From Alphaproteobacteria bacterium HGW-Alphaproteobacteria-14 (GTDB lineage: Bacteria > Pseudomonadota > Alphaproteobacteria > Sphingomonadales > Sphingomonadaceae), in NCBI GenBank assembly GCA_002842925.1, contig PHEL01000002.1:1-61595 (forward strand): DNA of 61,595 bases. The letters run 5' to 3'. The position numbers and the translations under genes are program-made. Positions 16,841 through 24,600 of this stretch are shown here, in pieces (positions within the stretch are counted from its first letter, which is position 1; each line of letters starts with the position of its first letter). Under the pieces are notes generated by a model. It saw nothing but the letters and a program-made list of their open reading frames with translations, searched no databases and had not been told where the DNA came from.

Positions 16841-17869
16841 TTACCCGCCGCAGCTTTCGCGGATCAGCAGGCTGGTTTCCAGCCGCTGCGAAATCGCCGG
16901 GCCATCGCCCTTGTCGATCAGCTTGGACACCAGCATCCGTCCGGCAAGATTGGCGTCCTGATCGATGGTGGTAAGCTGCGGGGTGACAAGCCGTGCGGCC
17001 GGGATATTGTCGTAGCCGACTACTGAGACATCTTCAGGCACCCGCATCCCTGACCGCGTCAGCGCCCGGATCGCGCCAATCGCGATAAGGTCGCTGGCGG
17101 CGAACACCGCGTCAAATTGCAACCCGCCGGCAATCGCGCTGCGGATCGCGGCTTCGCCGGAATGCACTTCGAAATGTGCAGGCAGGATCAGCACGTCATC
17201 AAACGGCAAGCCTGCGCGTTCCAGCGCCTGCTTGTAACCGCGATATCGCTGTTCGGCTTCGGGCGCTTCGGTGTCGCCGAGGAACAGGATGCGTTTGCGG
17301 CCCAGCCGGGCAAGATGCGCGGTCGCCCGCCTGCCGCCCGCGACATTGTCCGATCCGATCACGCAATATTGCGCATCGGGAAACTCTGCCCCCCACACCA
17401 CAAAGCGGTTATCGCGTGCGGCCAGAGCGTTGAATTCGTGGTGGAGCGAGCTTTGACCGATAAAGATCACCCCGGTCGCACGGCTGGTGCTCATGGCGTA
17501 ATCAAGGTCGGCGCCCGCGCGCGGGGAGAGGTGGCTGATCAGCAGGTCAGCATTGCGTTCGCGCGCGGCCTCGGCAATGCCGGCGAGCAGTTCGAGGAAA
17601 AACGGGTCGGCCACCCGGCTTGTTCGGGCCTGCGGAGCGGGGACAACCACCGCGATGGTGGCATCCGCGCCAATCGGCCCGCTCGGCATCGAACTGCGGA
17701 ATTCATAATCATGCGCGCGGGCGATCTGCCAGATCTGCTGCTTGGTGCGCCGTTTGACCGAGGGGCTATCATTCAGCGCGCGGCTGACGGTCGAGATGGA
17801 AACGCCCGCCTCACGCGCGATATCCTCGAGCGTGGCGCTGCGTCTGGTCAGGGTCGGGTTATCCGCCAT
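16841..17869 (-). CDS. LacI-family transcriptional regulator of the alpha-glucan locus
   Basis: This 342-residue protein has the LacI helix-turn-helix and hinge (TLEDIAREAGVSISTVSRAL, about residues 13-32) and a periplasmic-binding-protein-like effector domain (about 65-340) with the usual VFAASDLIAIGAIRAL and VSVVGYDNIPAARLVTPQLT segments. It is the third gene of the minus-strand GH13 operon, 6 nt after the alpha-glucosidase stop. By context it should respond to maltose, maltodextrin or a breakdown product and control the divergent enzyme genes. A TGCAA-N4-TTGCA palindrome at 21540-21553 is a candidate operator. Confidence 0.9.
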   Translation of the reverse strand: MADNPTLTRRSATLEDIAREAGVSISTVSRALNDSPSVKRRTKQQIWQIARAHDYEFRSSMPSGPIGADATIAVVVPAPQARTSRVADPFFLELLAGIAEAARERNADLLISHLSPRAGADLDYAMSTSRATGVIFIGQSSLHHEFNALAARDNRFVVWGAEFPDAQYCVIGSDNVAGGRRATAHLARLGRKRILFLGDTEAPEAEQRYRGYKQALERAGLPFDDVLILPAHFEVHSGEAAIRSAIAGGLQFDAVFAASDLIAIGAIRALTRSGMRVPEDVSVVGYDNIPAARLVTPQLTTIDQDANLAGRMLVSKLIDKGDGPAISQRLETSLLIRESCGG

Positions 17870-17875
17870 GCTTGG

Positions 17876-19531
17876 TTATTCGCCTGTTATCGCCGCCCAG
17901 TAACCCGTGCCGGGGGCGAGCACGTCCGGCATGGCGCTGTCATCGCCCACTGCGCTTTGCGTGGCAAGCACGCGTGCGTTTTGCCAGTTGGCGGGCGGTG
18001 ACCAGGCGCAGGGCACATCGCCCAGATTAAAGGCGCATAATACGGCGCTTTCACCCTCTTGCCGGATGAAGGCGACGATATCGTCGGGCGTGTCAAGCAG
18101 CGCGATAGACCCTCTGATCAGGGCGGGCAGTGTCCGCCGCAAGCCCAGGATCTGGCGCGCATATGCGAGAGTGGATCCGGGATCGCGCGCCTGCCTGTCA
18201 ACCGCAAAGCGCGAATGCGCCGGATCGGGTTTGAGCCAGGTGCGGTTTGCGCGGGAAAAGCCTGCCTGCGGTGCGTTTGCCTGCCATGGCATCGGTGTGC
18301 GTGCGCCGTCGCGGCCCAAGGTGTGCGGCCAGTTGGCGATGGCTTCGGGATCGCGCAGGTCTTCAAATGCCACTTCGCCCTGCGGAAGGCCCAGTTCTTC
18401 ACCCTGATAGATGATCGGATTACCGCGCAAGCCCAGCAACAGCAGCAGGCTGACACGCGCGGCGCGGGCATGGTCGCCGTCCGACGCCCAGCGGGTAACT
18501 GCGCGCGGCGCATCATGGTTGGAAAACGCCCACGAAGGCCAGCCTTCGTCCGGTTCCCCGCTCCATTGCGACAGCGTCGCGCGCACCAGCTGCGCGGTCA
18601 GGCGCGGGGCGTAGAGAAAATCGAAGTTATAGGCCGAATCAAGCCGTTTTCTGCCATGGGTGAAGGCCTTCATTTCCGCCAGCGGTTCTGGCCCGCCGAC
18701 TTCTGCGACGGTGAAGCGGCCCGGAAATTCGTCGATTGTGGCGCGGATGCGTTCGAGGAACGCAGCAATGTCTGGGTGCGATTGGTTGTATCGCTTGACC
18801 TGCATATCGAATGGCCGCGTCACTTGGTTGAGCGGCAGACCCGAAGGCGGATTATCGCGCAATTCGGGATCATGCATCGAAAAGTTGAGCGCATCGAGGC
18901 GGAACCCGTCGACCCCGCGCGCCAGCCAGAACCGTGCCACATCGAGCAGGGCGTCCTGCACCGCGACGTTGTGCACATTCAAGTCGGGCTGGCTGGTGAG
19001 GAAATTATGCAGGTAATATTGCTTGCGCGGGCCATCCCACTGCCATGCCGATCCGCCAAACACCGATTGCCAGTTCGACGGGGGTGAACCATCGGGCTTG
19101 GGATCGGCCCAGACATACCAGTCTGCCTTGGGGTTAGTGCGATCCTGCCGGCTTTCGGCAAACCACGCGTGTTCATCCGAGGTGTGCGAATAGACCTGAT
19201 CAATGATCACTTTCAGGCCAAGCGCGTGGGCCTTTTCGATGATCCGGTCGAAATCGGCAAAGCTGCCAAAGCTAGGATCAATCCCGCAGTAATCGGCCAC
19301 ATCATAGCCGAAATCACGCATTGGCGAGGTGAAGAATGGCGAAATCCAGACGCCGTCCACACCCAGATCGGCGATGTAATCCAGCCCTTCGACGATGCCC
19401 GCAAGATCACCGATCCCGTCACCAGTGGTGTCGCGGAAACTGCGCGGATAGATCTGATAAATCACCGCGCCGCGCCACCATTGCGGATCGTGGTGAATGG
19501 CTGCGGCAGCAGCGCCAATCGCGGTTGCCAT
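17876..19531 (-). CDS. GH13 alpha-glucosidase (oligo-1,6-glucosidase/maltase type)
   Basis: The start ATG at 19531 overlaps the stop of the upstream GH13 gene by 1 nt (TAATG), giving a 551-residue protein without a signal peptide; longer in-frame starts would lie inside that gene. The GH13 regions are all visible: DQVYSH (I), GFRLDALNF with the Asp nucleophile (II), FTVAEVGG with the acid/base Glu (III) and FSNHD (IV). The N-terminus WWRGAVIYQIYPRSF and the DGIGDLAGI segment are typical of intracellular alpha-glucosidases. It likely cleaves imported maltodextrins to glucose in the cytoplasm. Confidence 0.92.
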   Translation of the reverse strand: MATAIGAAAAAIHHDPQWWRGAVIYQIYPRSFRDTTGDGIGDLAGIVEGLDYIADLGVDGVWISPFFTSPMRDFGYDVADYCGIDPSFGSFADFDRIIEKAHALGLKVIIDQVYSHTSDEHAWFAESRQDRTNPKADWYVWADPKPDGSPPSNWQSVFGGSAWQWDGPRKQYYLHNFLTSQPDLNVHNVAVQDALLDVARFWLARGVDGFRLDALNFSMHDPELRDNPPSGLPLNQVTRPFDMQVKRYNQSHPDIAAFLERIRATIDEFPGRFTVAEVGGPEPLAEMKAFTHGRKRLDSAYNFDFLYAPRLTAQLVRATLSQWSGEPDEGWPSWAFSNHDAPRAVTRWASDGDHARAARVSLLLLLGLRGNPIIYQGEELGLPQGEVAFEDLRDPEAIANWPHTLGRDGARTPMPWQANAPQAGFSRANRTWLKPDPAHSRFAVDRQARDPGSTLAYARQILGLRRTLPALIRGSIALLDTPDDIVAFIRQEGESAVLCAFNLGDVPCAWSPPANWQNARVLATQSAVGDDSAMPDVLAPGTGYWAAITGE

Positions 19532-21369
19532 TAGTCGTTGCTCTCCAGAATGCAGGCGGCAAATCCAAACGGTGGCAGGGTGATGTGCATCGACCCCGGC
19601 GCCGCCAATTGCGTCGGGCATTCGCCCAGCAACGGCGTGACGCCGCGCGCGCGGTAGCTTACCTCGACATTGCGCGAAAGCCCTGTTGCGCTGGTATTGA
19701 ACACGATTAATATTCGCTCACCGCTGGCCGGATCGCGGCGCTCCACCGCCAGCAGGCCCGGCGCTTCATGATCGAACGCGCGCACCTGCGACAGCCCCCG
19801 GCGCAGCGCCGGGCTGGCCTTGCGCGCTTGTGCCAGCGTGCCGATCAACTGGTAAAGCGGATGGCTGGTGTCAAAATTGGCCGCAGCCGTGGTCGCGGCG
19901 GTGCCGACAAGCACGTTGTCATTATAGACGGCGACCTTGCTGGAGAACATATCTTCGCGCGCCAGTTGATCATTGCCGTCGCTGATGAAGCCCTGTTCGT
20001 CGCCGTAATAGACGGTCGGCACCCCGCGCAACAGGAACAGCATGGCATGGCCAAGTTTGACCCGCGCCAACAGTTCGGCTTCGTCATCCGATCCGCTCAT
20101 GTCGCGCACGAACATCGAAAACCGCCCGAAATCATGGTTGCCCAGAAAGGTCGGCAGACCCAGCGCGGTCGCTGCGCCGCCGGGATAGATCACGTCCTGT
20201 TGCAGGAATTCCGCCATCACCCGCGGGCTGGCCGCGCCGCTGGCGGCTTGCTGCGCGGCTTTGGCGAACCCCATGTCGAGCGCATAGGGCAGGTGGCTTT
20301 CGGCCATGACCTGCGCCGCCAGCGTGGCGGTTGGTTCTTCGTAGGCAATCTCGCCAAAGATGTGGAAGTGGTCGACCCCCTTCGCCCTGGCGCGCGCCAG
20401 CATGGCGGGGACGAAGGCCTGCCAGAATTCGGGGTTCACGTGTTTGGCGGTGTCGATGCGGAAGCCGTCGATCCCGTAATCGTCGATCCACTGTCCGAAG
20501 ATGTCGATCATCCCTGCAACCACGCGCGGGTTTTCGGTGGCAAGATCATCAAGGCCCGAAAAATCGCCATAGACGCTGCTTTCGCCGACCCAGTGCGAAT
20601 TGCCGCGATTGTGGTAGAGCGTCACATCATTGAGCCAGGCGGGCACCTTCACATTGCGTTCCGCCTTACGCACGAACGGAGTGTAGGCGAAGTCCGGATC
20701 GGTCAGGCCCGCCCAATTGGCGGGATCAGGGTTGTCGTCCCCGGCAAAGCCCGGATTGATTGGCGCGCCATCCGGCCCGCCGCGCCGGGAAAAGGGGTAA
20801 TCGCCCTTGCTGCGGTAGGCATAACTTGCCTGTTCGCCTTCGACATAATCGATCACATCAGCGGTGTGATTGGTGATGATGTCCATATAAACCTTCATCC
20901 CGCGCGCGTGGGCGGCATCGACGAAGGCCTTGAATTCGGCGTTTGTGCCAAAATGCGGATCGACACTGGTGAAATCAGTCACCCAATAGCCGTGATAGCC
21001 TGCGCTTTCTTCGCCCGGACGACCCTGCACCGGCTTGTTCTTGAACACCGGCGCAAACCAGATCGCGGTGACACCCATGCCCTGAATGTAATCGAGCCGC
21101 TGCGTCAGACCTTTCAGGTCGCCGCCATGATAGAACCCCTTGTGTGTGGGATCAAAGCCGTGATCGAGTGGCCCGCCAGGGATGCCGCCGCGATCATTGG
21201 ATTTATCCCCGTTTTCGAATCGGTCGGGCAGAACGAAATAGATGATCTCGTCCTCTGGCAGACGGTCACCGATGGGCGCGAGCGGCGCTTGTGTTGGGGC
21301 GATTGGCCCCCCGGCCACGGCGACGCTTGCGCAAAGCGCAGCGACGAGTCCCACGAAAATCCGCAACAT
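19531..21369 (-). CDS. Exported GH13 alpha-amylase/cyclomaltodextrinase-like enzyme
   Basis: The ATG at 21369 starts a signal peptide (MLRIFVGLVAALCASVAVAG), and AAGGGAG lies upstream, so the longer in-frame start at 21462 is rejected. The mature ~590-residue enzyme has GH13 regions DIITNHTAD, GFRIDTAKHV (nucleophile), HIFGEIAYEE (acid/base) and FLGNHDFGR, plus a short beta C-domain. The IIYFVLPDRFENGD start is typical of neopullulanase/cyclomaltodextrinase-like periplasmic amylases. It is the first gene of the minus-strand operon; a TATAAT -10 box lies at 21457-21452. It would trim alpha-glucans in the periplasm. Confidence 0.9.
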   Translation of the reverse strand: MLRIFVGLVAALCASVAVAGGPIAPTQAPLAPIGDRLPEDEIIYFVLPDRFENGDKSNDRGGIPGGPLDHGFDPTHKGFYHGGDLKGLTQRLDYIQGMGVTAIWFAPVFKNKPVQGRPGEESAGYHGYWVTDFTSVDPHFGTNAEFKAFVDAAHARGMKVYMDIITNHTADVIDYVEGEQASYAYRSKGDYPFSRRGGPDGAPINPGFAGDDNPDPANWAGLTDPDFAYTPFVRKAERNVKVPAWLNDVTLYHNRGNSHWVGESSVYGDFSGLDDLATENPRVVAGMIDIFGQWIDDYGIDGFRIDTAKHVNPEFWQAFVPAMLARARAKGVDHFHIFGEIAYEEPTATLAAQVMAESHLPYALDMGFAKAAQQAASGAASPRVMAEFLQQDVIYPGGAATALGLPTFLGNHDFGRFSMFVRDMSGSDDEAELLARVKLGHAMLFLLRGVPTVYYGDEQGFISDGNDQLAREDMFSSKVAVYNDNVLVGTAATTAAANFDTSHPLYQLIGTLAQARKASPALRRGLSQVRAFDHEAPGLLAVERRDPASGERILIVFNTSATGLSRNVEVSYRARGVTPLLGECPTQLAAPGSMHITLPPFGFAACILESND

Positions 21370-21677
21370 AATCCAGCTCCCTTGATGACAGGTTTTGCCA
21401 TCATAGGCAGAATTTTGCAAATCTTTGTAGCATTGCTTGGCGGCAGCCTGAATTATAATCAAATAACTGAAAAACGTATAAAATCTGCAATATATTTACC
21501 CATAAACAAGATTCATCCTAAGAAAAATTGAAAGATTGTTGCAATTTTTTGCAGAACGTTCAGACTGCGCTCCTGCTGGTCAAGTCTGATCGCCGGGCGC
21601 AAGACCCGCGACATTACCGCCTGCACGCAGCCGCGTCACGCTTCGGGCGCGGCGCGCGGGGAAGAGGATAATTGACC
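21370..21677. promoter_or_regulatory. Divergent promoter region between the two amylase operons
   Basis: This 308-bp AT-rich gap lies between the minus-strand GH13 operon and the plus-strand MFS-GH13-GH97 operon. A perfect TATAAT is present on the minus strand (21457-21452) about 80 nt before the GH13 start, with only a weak -35. A palindrome TGCAA-TTTT-TTGCA lies at 21540-21553 and a smaller TTTGCAAA near 21413. AAGAGGA before 21678 is the ribosome site of the transporter. I see no ORF of interest in it. Confidence 0.6.
21540..21553. promoter_or_regulatory. Candidate LacI-family operator
   Basis: TGCAA and TTGCA form an inverted repeat around TTTT. The position, 125 bp before the transporter start and inside the divergent promoter region of the locus that encodes a LacI regulator, fits an operator. 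LacI-family operators in this lineage often have TGCAA/TTGCA half-sites, though usually with a CG centre; the centre here is not typical. Confidence 0.4.
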
Positions 21678-23225
21678 ATGACACAAGGCGGCCGCAAGCC
21701 CGCGCTCAATCCGATGCAGATCTGGAATATGAGCTTCGGCTTTCTGGGCATCCAGATCGGGTTCGAGCTGCAAAACGGCAATGTCAGCCGCATTTTCCAG
21801 ACGCTTGGTGCGGATGTCGGCAGCCTTGCGATCCTGTGGATTGCCGCGCCGATGACGGGTCTGATCGTGCAGCCGATCATCGGCCACCTTTCGGACAAGA
21901 CATGGAGCAGTCGTTTTGGCCGTCGTCGGCCCTATTTCCTTGTCGGCGCGCTGCTGGCCAGCCTTGCGCTGTTCATCATGCCCAATGCGTCCGTACTGTG
22001 GGTCGCGGCGGGAATGCTGTGGATCATGGACGCATCGCTCAATGTCACGATGGAGCCGTTCCGTGCATTCGTCGGTGACAACCTGCCTGATCGCCAGCGG
22101 ACGATGGGCTATGCGATGCAGAGTTTCTTCATCGGCACCGGAGCGGTGCTGGCGGGCGCGCTGCCGTGGGTGATGACCAACTGGCTGGGCCTGTCCAATG
22201 TCGCGCCCGCGGGCGAAATCCCGGAAACGGTGCGCTGGGCGTTCTACATCGGCGGCGGGGCCTTGCTGGCGGCGGTCAGCTGGACGGTATTCACGACCAA
22301 AGAATATTCGCCCGCAGAGCTTGCGGCATTCGAGGTTGCACGCGGCGACCTGCGTGCAGTGTCCGCCGCAGTGCAACGCAGCGCGTCCCAGTTTGCCCGT
22401 GGAGGGGCGGCGTGGATCATCGCCGGGGCTGTCTTCGCCGCGCTGGTGATGGTCGCGCGAGGAGAGGCACGTCCGGCGTTCCTCGGCACCATCGAAGTGG
22501 CGCAAGACCTCTACGTGCTTGCGGCCCTGATCGCCGGGTTTGGCGCGATCCAGCTGGTCGCCAGCATGCTGCGATCGCAGGAACGCAACCACAACGGCTT
22601 TATGGAAGTAGTAAGTGATCTGTTCGCCATGCCGCGCACCATGCGCCAGCTTGCCGTGGTGCAGTTCTTCAGCTGGTTCGCGATGTTCGCGCTGTGGATC
22701 TACGGCACGCCGGGGGTGACCCAATTCCACTTCGGCGCAACCGACACGGCCACCGCTGCCTATCAGGACGGGGCTGACTGGTGGAGCCTGATGGGATCGG
22801 TGCGTAACGGGCTTGCTGCTGCGGCGGCGTTGGGGTTTGTCATTGTTGCTGCAAGGATCGACCGAACCCGCCTGCACGCGATCAACCTGCTGCTGGGCGC
22901 AGCGGGGTTTGCCGGGATGTTGCTGATCCGCGATCCGGCGCTGTTGTGGGTGCCGCAGATCGGGCTGGGCATCGCCTGGGCCTCGATCGTGGCGCTGCCC
23001 TATGCGATTCTGGCAGGCTGCGTTCCGGCGGAGAAAATGGGTATTTACATGGGGGTGTTCAATATCTTCATCGTCGTGCCGCAACTATTGGCGGCAACGC
23101 TGCTAGGCTTCCTCGTCACCAACCTGTTCGGGGGAGAGCCGATCTACGCAATGGTGATCGCGGCGGTCAGTTTTGTGCTGGCGGCGATTGCGACGTTGTT
23201 CGTGACGGAAGAGGTGGCAGCGTGA
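21678..23225 (+). CDS. MFS sugar transporter, SLC45/GPH-like (maltose/maltodextrin uptake)
   Basis: This inner-membrane protein of about 515 residues has 12 hydrophobic segments. It carries the sucrose/maltose-transporter signature QPIIGHLSDKTWSSRFGRRR followed by PYFLVGA (about residues 68-95), and related WIMDASLNVTMEPFRAFVGD. Proteins of this type next to periplasmic amylases import maltose or short maltodextrins by proton symport. ATG at 21678 is preferred over TTG 21672 because AGAGGA (21663-21668) sits 9 nt upstream. Its stop overlaps the following GH13 start by 1 nt (TGATG). It leads the plus-strand operon MFS - GH13 - GH97. Confidence 0.88.
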   Translation: MTQGGRKPALNPMQIWNMSFGFLGIQIGFELQNGNVSRIFQTLGADVGSLAILWIAAPMTGLIVQPIIGHLSDKTWSSRFGRRRPYFLVGALLASLALFIMPNASVLWVAAGMLWIMDASLNVTMEPFRAFVGDNLPDRQRTMGYAMQSFFIGTGAVLAGALPWVMTNWLGLSNVAPAGEIPETVRWAFYIGGGALLAAVSWTVFTTKEYSPAELAAFEVARGDLRAVSAAVQRSASQFARGGAAWIIAGAVFAALVMVARGEARPAFLGTIEVAQDLYVLAALIAGFGAIQLVASMLRSQERNHNGFMEVVSDLFAMPRTMRQLAVVQFFSWFAMFALWIYGTPGVTQFHFGATDTATAAYQDGADWWSLMGSVRNGLAAAAALGFVIVAARIDRTRLHAINLLLGAAGFAGMLLIRDPALLWVPQIGLGIAWASIVALPYAILAGCVPAEKMGIYMGVFNIFIVVPQLLAATLLGFLVTNLFGGEPIYAMVIAAVSFVLAAIATLFVTEEVAA

Positions 23226-24589
23226 TGCGGCGCGGTCTGGCTATGATCGCCGCCGCTCTGGTGGCCACGCCTGCGCTGGCCGATCCCGATTACACCCCGC
23301 GCGCCGAGGTCGAAATCACCAACGCCGACTGGACGCGGGATGCGGTGCTGTATCAGCTGAACACCCGCCAATTCACCGCCGAGGGCACCTTTGCCGCCGC
23401 GCGCAAACACCTGCCGCGCCTCGCCGATATGGGCGTGGACATCATCTGGCTGATGCCGATTCACCCCATCGGTGATCTTCACCGCAAGGGCACGCTGGGC
23501 AGCCCCTATGCGGTGCGCGATTACCGCGCGGTCAATCCCGAACTGGGCAGCGAGGCGGAGTTCAGGGCCTTTGTCGATGAAGCGCACCGGCTGGGGCTGA
23601 AGGTGATCCTTGATTGGGTCGCAAACCACTCGGCGTTCGACAATCCGCTCACCCAAACGCACCCCGAATGGTACACCCGCAGCCCCGAAGGCGCGTTGAT
23701 GTCGCCGGTGGGCACCGATTGGTCGGACGTCGCCGATTTCGATTTCAGCCAACCTGCCTTGCGCCAATACATGACCGAAAGCCTTACCTATTGGGTGCGC
23801 GAATTCGGGATCGACGGGTATCGCGCTGATATGGCGGGATATGTCCCGATCGACTTCTGGGAAACCGCGCGGGCAGAGCTGGACAAGGTGAAGCCGGTCT
23901 TCATGCTGGCCGAATGGGAGCAGCGCGATCTGCACGCCCGCGCGTTTGACGCGACCTATGCGTGGAAGTGGAAAGAGGCGATGCAGCGTATTGCCGGCAA
24001 CGGCAGCGGCGCGAGCGCGATCCGCAGCTATTACGCCGAGCAGGCGGAAAGCTGGCCGCAGGCCGGGATGCGGATGACCTATACCGATAACCACGACCAG
24101 AATTCGTGGGACGGCGTGGCGGCTGAAATCTACGGCCCCGCCTACGAAGCCGCGATTGCGCTGTCGTTTGTGGGGAGCGGGCTGCCGCTGATCTACAATG
24201 GGCAGGAGGCCGATCTGGATCGCCAACTGGCCTTCTTCGATAAAGACCCGATCCGCTGGGGGCCGGGGCGCTATGATGGCCTGTTCCGCCGCCTGATCGC
24301 GCTCAAGACGCAGGCGCGCGCGCTCCACAACGGGCGGTTCGGCGCGGGCATGATCGAAGTGCCGAGCAACGCGACCGCTGACGTCTTTGCCTTTACGCGC
24401 GGCGATGCAGGCGAACGGGTGTTCGCGGTGTTCAATCTCAGCCCCCGCGTGCAAGCGGTGCAGTTCGATCACGCGCGCCATCATGGCCGCTATGTCGATG
24501 CGCTAAGCGGCGAAGCGGCGGCCTTTGCCGGCGGCGAGACGATCAATCTCGCGCCGTGGGGCTATCGGATTTTCAGCGAAACGAAGTGA
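23225..24589 (+). CDS. Exported GH13 alpha-amylase-family glycosidase
   Basis: ATG at 23225 overlaps the transporter stop (TGATG) and begins a signal peptide (RRGLAMIAAALVATPALA). The 454-residue enzyme shows GH13 regions DWVANHSAFDN (I), GYRADMAGYV with nucleophile Asp (II), FMLAEWEQRD with Glu (III) and YTDNHDQNSW (IV). The compact size without extra domains resembles small periplasmic amylases of Bacteroidetes and sphingomonads. A GTG one codon upstream is also possible. It is 11 nt ahead of the GH97 gene, and the three genes should be co-regulated. Confidence 0.88.
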   Translation: MRRGLAMIAAALVATPALADPDYTPRAEVEITNADWTRDAVLYQLNTRQFTAEGTFAAARKHLPRLADMGVDIIWLMPIHPIGDLHRKGTLGSPYAVRDYRAVNPELGSEAEFRAFVDEAHRLGLKVILDWVANHSAFDNPLTQTHPEWYTRSPEGALMSPVGTDWSDVADFDFSQPALRQYMTESLTYWVREFGIDGYRADMAGYVPIDFWETARAELDKVKPVFMLAEWEQRDLHARAFDATYAWKWKEAMQRIAGNGSGASAIRSYYAEQAESWPQAGMRMTYTDNHDQNSWDGVAAEIYGPAYEAAIALSFVGSGLPLIYNGQEADLDRQLAFFDKDPIRWGPGRYDGLFRRLIALKTQARALHNGRFGAGMIEVPSNATADVFAFTRGDAGERVFAVFNLSPRVQAVQFDHARHHGRYVDALSGEAAAFAGGETINLAPWGYRIFSETK

Positions 24590-24600
24590 GGCAGGACGTG

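Noticed and set aside
19768-21531. 587-codon open frame on the plus strand
   Set aside because: Antisense to a complete GH13 gene with all catalytic motifs; no recognisable domain in the shadow.
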